Source: Ancylobacter aquaticus
Lineage (GTDB): Bacteria; Pseudomonadota; Alphaproteobacteria; Rhizobiales; Xanthobacteraceae
Direction: 5' to 3'
Length of the DNA: 64,000 nt
NCBI RefSeq assembly: GCF_004339465.1
Contig: NZ_SMFY01000002.1
Coordinates: 1,327,579 to 1,391,578 of the forward strand
Within the stretch, counting starts at the first letter, position 1; each line of letters opens with the position of its first letter. The notes below the pieces were generated by a model. It did not search any database and had not been told where the DNA came from. It was given only the letters and a program-made list of their open reading frames with translations. Position numbers and translations under genes: made by a program. Positions 44,800 to 54,419 of the stretch are shown here, one piece after another.

Positions 44800-46569
44800 A
44801 TGCCCGTCCCGGAGGAATGGCACGAAAGCGTCGATGTGATCGTGCTGGGCAGCGGTGGCTCCGGCCTCACGGCCGCGCTTGTCGCCGCCGTCGAAGGGCG
44901 GCGGGCGCTGGTGCTGGAGCGCACCGACCGCATCGGTGGAACGACCGCCTATTCGTCCGGCACGCTCTGGGTGCCCGGCTACAGCGCCGACGCGTCGCAG
45001 GAGGAGCAGAACCACGCCTCTGCCGATGCTGGGACTTATCTCGATGCCCTGGTGGGCGACAAGGCGCCACGGGATCTCAGGGAAGCCTTCCTGCGCGAAG
45101 GCCCGCGCATGATGCGCTACCTTTCCGGGCAGACGCAGGTCGCCTTCCGTACCTACCGAACGAGCCCGGACTATTATCAGGAACTTGCGGGCGCCAGTGC
45201 TGGAGGACAGGCGCACGAGCCCCTGCCCTTCGATGGCCGCACGCTTGGCGCCGCCTTCGCGCGACTGCGCGACCCGATCCCCGAGCTCATGCTGTTCGGC
45301 GGCATGATGCTCACCCGCGGCGAGGCCGCCCGGCTGCGTGAGGCGTGGCGCTCGCTCGATGGGCTTGCGCTCGGCGCTCGACTGGTCGCCCGCTATGCCC
45401 GGGACCGGCTGCGCCATCGCCGAGGAACGCGTCTTGTTCTCGGCAACGCGCTCGTCGCCCGCCTTCTGGCCTCGCTGGTGGAGCGCGGCGGGGAGGTAAG
45501 ATGCTCGCAGAACCCGACCGAGCTGGTAGTCGAGAGCGGACGGGTGCGCGGCGTGGTCGTCGAAACACCTGGCGGAGTTGGGCATATCCAGGCACGCGAC
45601 GGGGTCATTCTGGCCGGCGGGGGCTTTCCGGCTAACGCCAGCTGGCGGCAACGCCACATTCCGCCCCCGGTGCCCACGCACAGCCCGGCCTGTCCGTCCT
45701 GCGTCGGGGAAACCATCCAGCTCGCACTCGATGCCGGCGCGGCCCTTCGTGCGCCGGGCGGCGGAAACGCGGTGTGGTTCCCGAGTTCCATCGCCACGCG
45801 ACGCGACGGATCGACGGCGGTTTTTCCGCACATCGTTCTCGACCGCGCCAAGCCGGGCCTGATCGCCGTGGACCGATCCGGAAGGCGCTTTGCGAACGAG
45901 GCCGCCTCCTATGACAGGTTCTCGCGCGCGATACGAAGCGCGGAGGCGAGCCAGCCGACGATTCCCGCCGCGCTCGTCTGCGATGCCCGCTTCCTGTGGC
46001 GCTATGGGCTCGGCATGATCCGCCCGATGACCTTCTGGCTGCGCCCCCATCTCGCCAACGGCTATCTCAAGCGGGGCGACGCTCCCGCCGAACTCGCGAA
46101 GGCGCTCGGCGTCGACCCCGACGGGCTGTCGGCAACCATCGCCCGCTGGAACGAGATGTGCGCCCACGGGCGCGACGAGGATTTCGCCAAGGGCGACAGT
46201 ATTTATGACCGCTCCAACGGTGACATCGTCCGCGGTCCCAACCCGTGCATGGCGCCGCTGGAAAAGGCGCCGTTCTACGGCGTGCTCGTCTATCCCACGC
46301 CTGTCGCCACCAGCCTCGGCCTGGCCGCGAACGCGCAGGCGCAGGTGCTCGACGACGACGGGCGCGCAATCCCGGGGCTTTATGTCTGCGGCAATGACAT
46401 GAGCGCCGCGATGGGCGGAGAATACCAGGGGCCCGGCGGCCAGCTCGGTCCGGGCATGACTTTCGCCTATATCGCCGCGCGCCACGCCACCAATCCGATG
46501 CCAAGGCAATCCACGCCGGCGACGCCACGGATGAGCATTAGGGTAGCCTCGAGTCCGAAGTGCCGGTAA
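44800..46569 (+). CDS. FAD-dependent dehydrogenase (3-ketosteroid delta-1-dehydrogenase / fumarate-reductase flavoprotein-like)
   Basis: The protein has 589 residues. The FAD dinucleotide motif is VIVLGSGGSGLTAALVAA, followed by RIGGTTAYSSGTLWVPGY. A second FAD contact, GLYVCGNDMSAAMGGEYQGPG, lies near the C-terminus, as in ketosteroid dehydrogenases. It is expected to desaturate or reduce a cyclic ketone or enoate-like substrate. The extreme C-terminus (about 25 residues) has a different composition and may be altered by the adjoining IS3 fragment, which begins 36 bases downstream. Confidence 0.87.
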   Translation: MPVPEEWHESVDVIVLGSGGSGLTAALVAAVEGRRALVLERTDRIGGTTAYSSGTLWVPGYSADASQEEQNHASADAGTYLDALVGDKAPRDLREAFLREGPRMMRYLSGQTQVAFRTYRTSPDYYQELAGASAGGQAHEPLPFDGRTLGAAFARLRDPIPELMLFGGMMLTRGEAARLREAWRSLDGLALGARLVARYARDRLRHRRGTRLVLGNALVARLLASLVERGGEVRCSQNPTELVVESGRVRGVVVETPGGVGHIQARDGVILAGGGFPANASWRQRHIPPPVPTHSPACPSCVGETIQLALDAGAALRAPGGGNAVWFPSSIATRRDGSTAVFPHIVLDRAKPGLIAVDRSGRRFANEAASYDRFSRAIRSAEASQPTIPAALVCDARFLWRYGLGMIRPMTFWLRPHLANGYLKRGDAPAELAKALGVDPDGLSATIARWNEMCAHGRDEDFAKGDSIYDRSNGDIVRGPNPCMAPLEKAPFYGVLVYPTPVATSLGLAANAQAQVLDDDGRAIPGLYVCGNDMSAAMGGEYQGPGGQLGPGMTFAYIAARHATNPMPRQSTPATPRMSIRVASSPKCR

Positions 46570-46604
46570 CCGGCCACATCGAATGCCTGCATTCGCCGAT
46601 AGGA

Positions 46605-46695
46605 GCCATGGCGAAATAAGCGGATGCCTTGCGCAGGATCTCGTTCGCCTGCCGCAACTCGCGGTTCTCGCGCTCAAGGGCCTTCAGCTTTGCCG
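46605..46695 (-). mobile_element. IS3-family orfA fragment
   Basis: On the minus strand the sequence reads KALERENRELRQANEILRK followed by ASAYFA, the C-terminal coiled-coil end of an IS3-family OrfA. The frame breaks after this, and neither an orfB nor terminal repeats are recognisable. It differs from the remnant at 30362. The rest of the gap 46570-46912 (343 bases) holds no gene; the region 46860-46912 may contain the promoter of the following gene. Confidence 0.75.
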
Positions 46696-46912
46696 ACATA
46701 ACCGGCCTTCGTTTCAAGGTCGAATAGTCATCGGATGCTGCCGATGGGGAAGTACGAACATGTACGTACCTTCAATGACGAGGCCTGCGACGCAGCGAGT
46801 CAGCCATATTCGAGGAGCGATGCCTTTCCCGATCGCGGGGCGCAACCAACTCGGTGCGTTTGTCGTTTAAAAGTGTTTAGCTTCGTCCGACGTCTCTATG
46901 CGCCGAATGTGA

Positions 46913-48679
46913 GTGAAGGCTGTGCCGGGTCGAGTGTTCGCCTCTCTGGACAGGGTCGGCCCGGATGCGCCGACAGCCGAAGATGTGCGTGCGGCACTCG
47001 CCGCAATCCTGTCCAGCCCAAGTTTCGAAGCGAGTCCAAGGCGCCGGAATTTTCTGAGCTTCATCGTCGAACAGACACTTTCCGGCAAGGCTCACACACT
47101 CAAGGGATTCACCGTCGCCGTTGGCGTCTTTGGCCGCGATGAGAGCTTCGATGCGCAGGCCGATCCTGTCGTTCGTCTGGAAGCCGGCCGCCTCAGGCGT
47201 GATCTGGATTCCTATTATGTCGAAGCCGGCCGTCATGACCCTGTGCGCATTTCGATCCCGAAGGGATCCTATGTGCCGCGGTTTGATCGGAATTCGCCGG
47301 ATAGCGGGCAGGGCATCGTGGTTGCGCCAGCATCGGACGTCGTACCGCCTAGAGCCGTGCGTCCACCGGGTTGGGGGCGCGTTGCGGCGATCGTTGTACT
47401 CGGGGCCGTCCTTCTCATCGTCGTAGGCGTTGCCGGCTTTCGATGGACGGTAGCTCCAACCTCCGAGCCATCGGCATCTGGGCGCGGTCCCGCTGTAATG
47501 GTGCTCCCGTTCACCGCGTCGGGGGGCGGTGCGGTGGCGCAGGGTCTGGCGGATGGCGTCGGAGAAGACCTGATCGGCGATCTGATGCGCTTCCCGAGTT
47601 TCCGCGTCTATGTTCCGCCGATCCGGACCGCCTCCGACCGCCCATCCACCCCCCCATTTGCGGAGGTGGAGGCGGATTACGTCATTCGTGGCAGTGTTCG
47701 CGGGGATGTCCCCCTGGTGCGCGTTGCCGTGCAATTGTCGAAGGCGGCCACCGGCGAGGTTCTTTGGTCGGGATCCTATGACCGGCAGTTGGAGCCGGGC
47801 GCATTGATCGCCGCACAAAGAGAAATTGCAGGCGAGATAGCGACCGTGCTGGGGCAACCTTACGGAGCGATAAACGCCGATCTGCTCCAGCAAAAGATGC
47901 CGGCGGTGTCCAGTATGCAGAGCTACCTGTGCGTGCAGCAGGCCTACAGGTACCGTCGCAGTTTCTCGCGCAGCGAGGCCGCACCGATCCTCCAATGCCT
48001 TGACGAGGCCGTTCGGCGCGACCCGGGTTACAGCGAAGCCTGGGCGATGCTTGGTTGGCTCTATCTCGATCGCGGCCGGTATGGCGACATTGACGACGCG
48101 GCACGCCTGAGAGAGTACGATCTGGCTTTCGATGCGGCCTCGCGGGCGGTGAAGATCGAGCCCGACAATCCCGTCGCCCTCAAGGCACTCTCGTCGATTG
48201 AACACTATATGGGGCGCTACGAGGACAGCCAGCGCCTTGCGCGGCAGGCGGTCGAGATCAACCCGAATGACCCTGATGCTCTCGCCCAACTGGGCTGGCG
48301 TCTGGCAGTGCGCGGCGCTTTTGACGAGGGGATCCCGATCCTGACGCAAGCGATCCAGCGCACGCCCAATCCTCCGGGCTGGTACTTTCACCTGATCGCA
48401 GTCGATCATTACCTGCGCGACGAATACCCACAAATGCTTGCGGCTGCTCAGCGATCGGCCGTGGGTGGGTCCGCCGTCAGTCAAATGTTGATGGCAATCG
48501 CAAATGCCGAATCAGGTAATCGCGAGGCGACGCAAGTAGCGCTCACGGAGATGGAGAAGACGAAGATCCTCGCGCGCGACCCCGCAGCGTATCTCCGCCG
48601 AGCGGGTGCTACGGATCAAATTATCGAAGCGCTGCTGAGGGGGCTGGGGCGAGCTCGAAGCCTTGCCAAGGCACAATAG
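46913..48679 (+). CDS. Membrane-anchored TolB/TPR-type regulatory protein with unassigned N-terminal domain
   Basis: The protein has 588 residues and starts at GTG 46913. Residues 1-125 form a conserved-looking domain (RRRNFLSFIVEQTLSG, FGRDESFDAQADPVVRLEAG, DPVRISIPKGSYVPRF). One membrane helix follows (about 160-183; AAIVVLGAVLLIVVGVAG). A TolB-like region then contains PAVMVLPFTASGG and YVIRGSVRGDVPLVRV, and TPR repeats start near residue 360 (YSEAWAMLGWLYLDRGRY; PDALAQLGWRLAVRGAF). This architecture recalls CadC/cyclase-type sensors. The N-terminal domain is one I do not recognise. Confidence 0.75.
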   Translation: MKAVPGRVFASLDRVGPDAPTAEDVRAALAAILSSPSFEASPRRRNFLSFIVEQTLSGKAHTLKGFTVAVGVFGRDESFDAQADPVVRLEAGRLRRDLDSYYVEAGRHDPVRISIPKGSYVPRFDRNSPDSGQGIVVAPASDVVPPRAVRPPGWGRVAAIVVLGAVLLIVVGVAGFRWTVAPTSEPSASGRGPAVMVLPFTASGGGAVAQGLADGVGEDLIGDLMRFPSFRVYVPPIRTASDRPSTPPFAEVEADYVIRGSVRGDVPLVRVAVQLSKAATGEVLWSGSYDRQLEPGALIAAQREIAGEIATVLGQPYGAINADLLQQKMPAVSSMQSYLCVQQAYRYRRSFSRSEAAPILQCLDEAVRRDPGYSEAWAMLGWLYLDRGRYGDIDDAARLREYDLAFDAASRAVKIEPDNPVALKALSSIEHYMGRYEDSQRLARQAVEINPNDPDALAQLGWRLAVRGAFDEGIPILTQAIQRTPNPPGWYFHLIAVDHYLRDEYPQMLAAAQRSAVGGSAVSQMLMAIANAESGNREATQVALTEMEKTKILARDPAAYLRRAGATDQIIEALLRGLGRARSLAKAQ

Positions 48680-49338
48680 TTCATTGCCTCTAACACCGCC
48701 ACGTCTGAGCGCGATCTGCATGACCGCTCGCGTTATCGGCCCGGTGCTGCCGGCGTCGATATGACTGGCCAGATGCACCGGTCGCGACCGCTCTGACCCA
48801 AGGAAGTCGTGGGGAGCGCTTCATTTTCAACGTTTGCTAGAAGGCATTGTAACCAACGTCCTCCGCGAAGGTGCCGAACCGCCCCACCTCGCCAATGTCC
48901 CTTTTGGGCTGCGGCCGTTGCCAGATCAATGGCCGAGAAGGCGACGCTTTGCTGACAGACGGCTCCGGGGCCGGTGGCAGACTGTCCGCTATTGGGGACT
49001 TCAAACGAGAAGCGGACATATCGCCGATGAATGTTCGATGCCGAAACTGACCCTAAGCCGGCATTGATAACGTCCGGTCTTGGGTCGTTTCCCGCTGGGC
49101 TTGTAGGTCGGGCGTGACGCGAGACCATCGCCTGGATGGTCGGAGGCTGACCGGCGCCTTTGTATAAAACGAGAGAAAATAATCGCAGATCATCGAGCAT
49201 TGATCACGTCAAAACGATCTTAGAGATAATATAAACAATAAAAAGAAATATTACAATATAGGCCCAGGATATTGATTTCTGGTTTGATTGGCACCTAAGA
49301 ACCTTCACCCCTGTTGGGGTGAGGCGGGTAGGTTCCCA
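48680..49338. other. Gap without a recognisable gene; AT-rich leader before the FecI-type sigma gene
   Basis: This 659-base gap has no frame with family resemblance. The first 500 bases look like decayed coding DNA. Bases 49170-49290 are unusually AT-rich and could hold the promoter of the sigma-factor gene. A hairpin CACCCC-TGTT-GGGGTG lies at 49306-49321, about 18 bases before its start codon. No Fur box was identified with confidence. Confidence 0.5.
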
Positions 49339-49836
49339 ATGCGCAGTAAGGATCGGTTGCGAGCACTTTTCGTGTCTGAGCGCTCGTCGGTGCTTGGGTT
49401 TTTCCGCCGCGCGACCGGCTCCGCCGCCATTGCGGAAGACTTGACGCAGGAGACCTTTCTGCGTCTTGCCGCAATCGATGTCGCCGCGCTGGCCAATCCG
49501 TCGGCCTATCTGCGCCGGATTTCGTCCAATCTCATCGCCGACGTCAACCGCAGCCATGTCCGCCGCCGGCTGGCCGAGGCGGAGATCAACGACCTGCTCG
49601 ACGTGCCGGATCCCGGCGCCGACCCCGAAGCCCTTCTGATCGCTCGGGACAGTGTCGACCGCGTGCTCATCGCACTCGCCGAACTGCCGCAAAGGCGGCG
49701 CGACATCTCTCTGGCCTCGCGGCTCGAAAATGTGCCGCACCGCGAGCTTGCCGAGAGGTACGGGATCTCCACACGAACTGTCGATATCGAAATCCGGAAG
49801 GCGCTCGAGACCTGCGCCCAGTGCCTGCTGGACTAG
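49339..49836 (+). CDS. fecI: ECF RNA polymerase sigma factor, FecI type
   Basis: The protein has 165 residues. ATG 49339 begins MRSKDRLRALFV. Sigma region 2 is seen in AIAEDLTQETFLRLAAIDVA and PSAYLRRISSNLIADVNRSH. Region 4 includes ELPQRRRDISLASRLENVPH and ELAERYGISTRTVDIEIRKA. It belongs to the iron-starvation FecI group and directs transcription of siderophore uptake genes when activated through FecR. The FecR gene and a signal-transducing TonB receptor follow, so a surface-signalling system is expected. Confidence 0.9.
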   Translation: MRSKDRLRALFVSERSSVLGFFRRATGSAAIAEDLTQETFLRLAAIDVAALANPSAYLRRISSNLIADVNRSHVRRRLAEAEINDLLDVPDPGADPEALLIARDSVDRVLIALAELPQRRRDISLASRLENVPHRELAERYGISTRTVDIEIRKALETCAQCLLD

Positions 49837-49922
49837 GCGTCGCACCAATGGTCTCCCCGGTCTTCCCGATATCGCCTATACAGGCCGGCGAGCTTCGCTT
49901 GGACGAGCGGTTTTTGGGCGCG

Positions 49923-50876
49923 ATGGAAACGGATGACGGTACGGTGGGCGGCACGAACGGTGGCCGAAGGGAACTCGATGCCCTGCAGCACGAGGCCATC
50001 GGCTGGGTGACCCGCCTCACCTCCGGCGAAGCGACGGTCGAGGATGCTCAGCAGCTCCAAGCCTGGCGCGGACGCAGCCGGGCGCATGAGGAGGCGTTTC
50101 GTCTCGCCAGCCAGACATGGCGTCACGCCGGCTTTGCAGCGAGCGCCAATCTCCGCCGCCCGGCGCCGACCCGTCGGCTCGTGCTCGCTGGAGTTGGGAC
50201 GGCGCTTGCCGCCGGCTGGGCCGGGGTTTCGCTCGGGCTGCTCCCCGGCCTCGATCAGATTATGTCGGACTACGCGACCGGGGTTGGCGAGCAGGCCAGG
50301 TTCGCCCTCCCGGACGGCTCCATGATTCATCTCGACGGCGCCACCGCGCTTGATGTCGAGCTGACCGAGGATTCGCGTACAGCGAAGCTGGTAAACGGCG
50401 CCGCCGCCTTCGACATTGCTGCCGGCGCCCTCCCTTTCCGTGTCACCGCCGGTCCCTGCGTGATTTCCGCCAACGATGCCGACTTTACCCTCACAGCCGG
50501 GTCCGGACCGATCCGCATCGAATGTACCCGTGGCAGTCTCGCCATTTCGGGTGACGTCACCGCCCGGCTCGATGCCGGCGAGCGGATCATCCTTGCCCCC
50601 GACCACCCGACAGTGGTGGAGCCGATGAACCCGACCCTGGCTGGAGCATGGCGGCGCGGGCTTCTGGTGTTCGAGAACCGTCCGCTCGCCGAGGTCGTCG
50701 ACGACATCAACCGCCATCGCCGTGGCCGCGTCGTGCTGGCACGACCGGGCCTTGGAAATCGGCGGGTGGACGGTGTGTTCCATCTCCAGCGCCCAGAAGA
50801 GATCGTAGAAAACCTCGTCGCCGCGCTCGCGCTTACCGAGACACGGCTTCCCGGAAACATCGTCATCCTGACGTAA
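49923..50876 (+). CDS. fecR: FecR-type anti-sigma/signal-transducing protein
   Basis: The protein has 317 residues from ATG 49923, with METDDGTVGG first; earlier starts add an unlikely region overlapping the sigma gene. The cytoplasmic N-terminal segment (DALQHEAIGWVTRLTSG; QLQAWRGRSRAHEEAFR) matches the DUF4880 region that binds the sigma factor. A membrane segment is near residue 88-105 (LVLAGVGTALAAGWAGVS). The periplasmic FecR domain includes FALPDGSMIHLDGATALDVE and AAFDIAAGALPFRVTAG. It relays substrate binding from the TonB receptor STN domain to the sigma factor. Confidence 0.88.
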   Translation: METDDGTVGGTNGGRRELDALQHEAIGWVTRLTSGEATVEDAQQLQAWRGRSRAHEEAFRLASQTWRHAGFAASANLRRPAPTRRLVLAGVGTALAAGWAGVSLGLLPGLDQIMSDYATGVGEQARFALPDGSMIHLDGATALDVELTEDSRTAKLVNGAAAFDIAAGALPFRVTAGPCVISANDADFTLTAGSGPIRIECTRGSLAISGDVTARLDAGERIILAPDHPTVVEPMNPTLAGAWRRGLLVFENRPLAEVVDDINRHRRGRVVLARPGLGNRRVDGVFHLQRPEEIVENLVAALALTETRLPGNIVILT

Positions 50877-50982
50877 ATTTTTTTGCCGTAGGGGATTCGC
50901 ATTCCCCGCGCGCCGTCGTCTTACCTAACGGGGCGCCCCGACGCGCTCCCTGGGGCTTAAAGACGATGGGGATTACTGGACT

Positions 50983-53451
50983 ATGACCGCAAGCAGCCTG
51001 ATCGCGCGCGCGAACCGACGCCGGCTCCTAAACCATCGTCAACATCTGCTCGCCGGCTGTGCGCTGATTGCTCTGGCGAGCGTCGCGGCACCCAGCCCCG
51101 GTGCCGCGCAGACCCAGGCTGCGGCGGCGCAGATCTCAGTCTACGCAATCCCCGCCGGCCCGGTCTCCGGCGCACTCGCGGCCTTCGGCGCGGCCAATGG
51201 CGTGCAGATCGTCTATGACAGCTCGATTGCCCAAGGGCTGCGCTCTCCCGGCGTGCGTGGCGCACGCACCAGCGAGCAGGCATTGGCGGAGCTGCTGGCC
51301 GGCACCGGCCTCAACTGGCGCTTCACCTCGCCGCGTTCGGTGACCATCGAGGCCTCGGTGCCGAGCACAGCCTCGGTCGTGGTCGGCGAGGACATGATCG
51401 AACTCGACGCCATCACCATTTCCGGCGAGAAGCTGACCCGCGACCTCGCCAATGTCTATTCGAGCGTTGGCGTCGTCACAGGCGAGCAGTTCTTCGACTA
51501 CGCGATCGAGGACTTGAACGGCGCGCTCAATAAACTCGCCAACACCCGCGTTTCCGGCTCCAATCGCGGCTCCAGCGGCATCGTCATCCGTGGTCTGTCG
51601 TCCCAGGGCCTCACCTCGCCGACCAATTCCTCTCCCACCATTGCCTTGATCGTCGATGGTGCCTCGCAGAACGGCGAAGGTATTCAGCGCGGCAATCGCG
51701 GCACCTGGGACGTTGCCAATGTCGAGGTGTTCCGTGGGCCGCAATCAACCTTGCAGGGCCGCAACGCCATGGGCGGCGCGGTGGTGGTCAACACCAATGA
51801 CCCGACCTGGCACTGGGAGGGTGCGGCCGAGTTCGACTATCTGGATTCGTCCGATTCCGGTTATCAAGGCAGTGGCGCGTTCATGCTGTCCGGTCCGCTA
51901 GCGGAGAACCAGCTCGCCTTCCGCGTCGCTGGCCAGTATCTGGAAGGTGATCGCGGGATCGCCTTCGCGGATCCCCTGAATGGGCCCCTGGACAATGACG
52001 AGTTTTCCAGCCTGCGCGCCAAAGTGCTGATTACGCCGGAACAGCTCGATGGCTTCGAGGCGCTGATCACCGTCAGCTACAATTCCGACAAGCCGGGCTT
52101 CCCGGTGGCGTCTGGCCCGAACTTCTTCGACCGCCGCTTCAATAGCGACGTCTCGGCGGCGGAACTGCGGTATACCGACGTCACGACCGTGATCGCCGAC
52201 GTATCCCAGCAACTCTCGGAAGGGGTCAAGCTGCGCTCGGTCACGGCCTATATCGAAACCGATGCCGACATCTCCAGCCTGCCGGGCTCGACATTGTATC
52301 TGCGTGACGAGCTGCGCGCCGGGGAGGACTTCACCGAAGATCTTCGCCTCGAACTCGAAGAGGGTGTCCGCCCGCTAAGCGGTGTCATCGGGTTCAACTA
52401 TGGCCGGTTCAGCAACAAGCCGGACTCCGAAATCTCCGTCGCCGCGCCGGAATACGGCATCTTCGATCCGATCCTCTACCAGGAGTTGGACAGCCGCAAT
52501 CTGATCACTTCCTACGCAGCGTACGCCGATCTGCGCTACGCGCTGGATGAGCGCTGGACTGTGCTGTTCGGTGGCCGTCTCGGCTATGAAACAGTAGAGA
52601 ACCAGGCAGACGGACGGACTCTCAACCTGTTTGAGACGATCATGACCGGGATACCGGCTTACGAGTCCTCCAGTTATGACGCCGACGTCGGTTACCTCGT
52701 GGCGCTGCCCAAGATCGGTATCGCCTACGCGATCGATCCTAAACAGACGGTAGCCTTCACGGTGAGCGAGGGCTTCCGCGCCGGCTTCACGGCGGTCGAT
52801 GGCAGCGGTAATGTCTATGAGGTCGATCCCGAGAAGCTGTGGGCCTATGAGGTGGCCTATCGCTCCAAGTGGCTGGACGACCGGTTGGAGGCCAACGCCA
52901 ATGGCTTCTATTACAAGTATAGCGACCTGCAGACCGACGTCGACGACCCCATCCTCGGCTATCCGCAGACCATCACTGCCAATGTGGGCAAGGCCCACGC
53001 CTATGGTGGCGAAATCGAGCTTCGCGCGCTGGTGACGCAGGAATTCACCGCCTTCGCTTCGGTGGGTCTGCTCAAGACCGAATTCGACAGCGCCGTTCCG
53101 GCTGTCGGAATCGAGGTCGGAGGTGAATTCCCCGAAGCGCCGTCGGTGACCTTCAACATTGGCGGCATCTACCGCCATGCCTCCGGCGTCTTTGTATCCG
53201 CTGATCTTGCCTATACCGATAGCTACTATTCCACAGCCGACGTCGCCAATACAGCGGATGAACAGATCTCGGCCTTCACCATCGTCAATGCCGCGATTGG
53301 CTATGAGGCGAAGAACTGGTCGATGACTCTGTTCGCGAAAAACATATTCGACGAGGCGTATCTGACCGGGATCTCGGTGAGCGGCAGCTCATCCTCAGCA
53401 ACCGTCGGCGACGGACGCATGATCGGCGTGCGTGCCCGGGCGACGTTCTGA
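50983..53451 (+). CDS. TonB-dependent siderophore receptor with N-terminal STN signalling domain
   Basis: The protein has 822 residues. A signal peptide (about 40 residues, ending near PGAAQ) precedes an STN domain (about 50-125; ISVYAIPAGPVSGALAAFGA), which contacts FecR. The plug domain includes LNGALNKLANTRVSG and VEVFRGPQSTLQGRNAMGG. The beta-barrel ends in RMIGVRARATF, with the expected terminal phenylalanine. It imports a ferric siderophore or similar chelate across the outer membrane. The direct link with FecI/FecR supports a signal-transducing receptor. The siderophore is unknown. Confidence 0.92.
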   Translation: MTASSLIARANRRRLLNHRQHLLAGCALIALASVAAPSPGAAQTQAAAAQISVYAIPAGPVSGALAAFGAANGVQIVYDSSIAQGLRSPGVRGARTSEQALAELLAGTGLNWRFTSPRSVTIEASVPSTASVVVGEDMIELDAITISGEKLTRDLANVYSSVGVVTGEQFFDYAIEDLNGALNKLANTRVSGSNRGSSGIVIRGLSSQGLTSPTNSSPTIALIVDGASQNGEGIQRGNRGTWDVANVEVFRGPQSTLQGRNAMGGAVVVNTNDPTWHWEGAAEFDYLDSSDSGYQGSGAFMLSGPLAENQLAFRVAGQYLEGDRGIAFADPLNGPLDNDEFSSLRAKVLITPEQLDGFEALITVSYNSDKPGFPVASGPNFFDRRFNSDVSAAELRYTDVTTVIADVSQQLSEGVKLRSVTAYIETDADISSLPGSTLYLRDELRAGEDFTEDLRLELEEGVRPLSGVIGFNYGRFSNKPDSEISVAAPEYGIFDPILYQELDSRNLITSYAAYADLRYALDERWTVLFGGRLGYETVENQADGRTLNLFETIMTGIPAYESSSYDADVGYLVALPKIGIAYAIDPKQTVAFTVSEGFRAGFTAVDGSGNVYEVDPEKLWAYEVAYRSKWLDDRLEANANGFYYKYSDLQTDVDDPILGYPQTITANVGKAHAYGGEIELRALVTQEFTAFASVGLLKTEFDSAVPAVGIEVGGEFPEAPSVTFNIGGIYRHASGVFVSADLAYTDSYYSTADVANTADEQISAFTIVNAAIGYEAKNWSMTLFAKNIFDEAYLTGISVSGSSSSATVGDGRMIGVRARATF

Positions 53452-53477
53452 ACCTCGCCGGTGACAAGGCCAATGCC

Positions 53478-54419
53478 ATGAGCGGATGGACAGACGACCG
53501 TGAGAACACCACCGCGGCGGCGCGAGAGCTTCGCGCCGCCTTCGGCGTCATGGCGCAGCATTGGCCCTTGCCGCAGGTGGAGATCGGGCCCATGGCGCCC
53601 GGCTTCATGCCCGTCCCGGCGCTATTCGCCGACGACCGGTTCCTCGCCAAAATGCTGGCGCGCCAGCAGGCGGGTACGCCCGGCCTCGACGCCAAGGGCG
53701 CGGCGGCGTACTTCATCTCCGAATATGCTGGCGTGCTCGGCATTGCCGCCGCCTCGCCCTACCTGTCGCACGGGCTGGTCCCGGCGTTCGTGCCGGAGAA
53801 CTGTGCGCTGGCCTTCGAACTGCCTGCTGAGGGCAGGCCGAGGGTGCGGCTGCGACTGCTCGACCCGCGCTGCGTCACCGGCAGGCCGGGCCAATCGCGG
53901 CACGGCGCAAGTTGCCGTCCTGTCGATCGGGAGGGCTTGCGGAGCGAGCTACGCGAGGGGCTGGAGGCCCATATGGAGCCTCTAATCCATCGTCTGCGAG
54001 GGCGCACTGGCCTGCCTTGGCAGGCGATGTGGCGCCTTGTCTCGGATTCCGTCGCCGCCCGTTTTCTGGAAGCCGGCCGGCAGTTCGGATGCGAGGAGGA
54101 AGCGCAGGCCGAAGCGCTCGCCATATTGAAGGCGCCCGGCTCGCCGCTCGCCAACCGACAGCTGCACTTCTTCGAGATCGTCATACGCGACGAGGCGAGC
54201 CCGGGCCGCATCGTCGCCCGCCGCAGCTTCCGCGCGCGCGGCGGCTGCTGCCGGTTCTACACGGCGCCGGGCGGATCTTACTGCTCGAGCTGCGTGCTGG
54301 TTACTCCGCACGAACGCCGTCGACGCATCGAGGCGCAGATGCGGCACCGGCTCGGCCTGCCCGCGCTCGAGGACACGGCCTCCGCCGATGCCGCACAGCC
54401 GAAAGACCTCTCCTCATGA
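53478..54419 (+). CDS. FhuF-type siderophore-iron reductase
   Basis: The protein has 313 residues. The C-terminal [2Fe-2S] motif is Cys257-Cys258-x10-Cys269-x2-Cys272 (GGCCRFYTAPGGSYCSSC), exactly the FhuF pattern. The rest of the protein is the usual helical FhuF region with PGFMPVPALFADDRFLAKML at the start. FhuF releases ferric iron from siderophores in the cytoplasm by reduction. The gene overlaps the following binding-protein gene by ATGA. Confidence 0.9.
   Translation: MSGWTDDRENTTAAARELRAAFGVMAQHWPLPQVEIGPMAPGFMPVPALFADDRFLAKMLARQQAGTPGLDAKGAAAYFISEYAGVLGIAAASPYLSHGLVPAFVPENCALAFELPAEGRPRVRLRLLDPRCVTGRPGQSRHGASCRPVDREGLRSELREGLEAHMEPLIHRLRGRTGLPWQAMWRLVSDSVAARFLEAGRQFGCEEEAQAEALAILKAPGSPLANRQLHFFEIVIRDEASPGRIVARRSFRARGGCCRFYTAPGGSYCSSCVLVTPHERRRRIEAQMRHRLGLPALEDTASADAAQPKDLSS

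Noticed and set aside
44764..46677. Minus-strand open frame of 637 codons opposite the FAD-dependent dehydrogenase
   Set aside because: The plus strand has clear FAD-binding motifs; the opposite frame has no family resemblance.
48733..49200. Minus-strand open frame in the gap before the FecI-type gene
   Set aside because: It has no ribosome site or family features, and its composition suggests decayed DNA.
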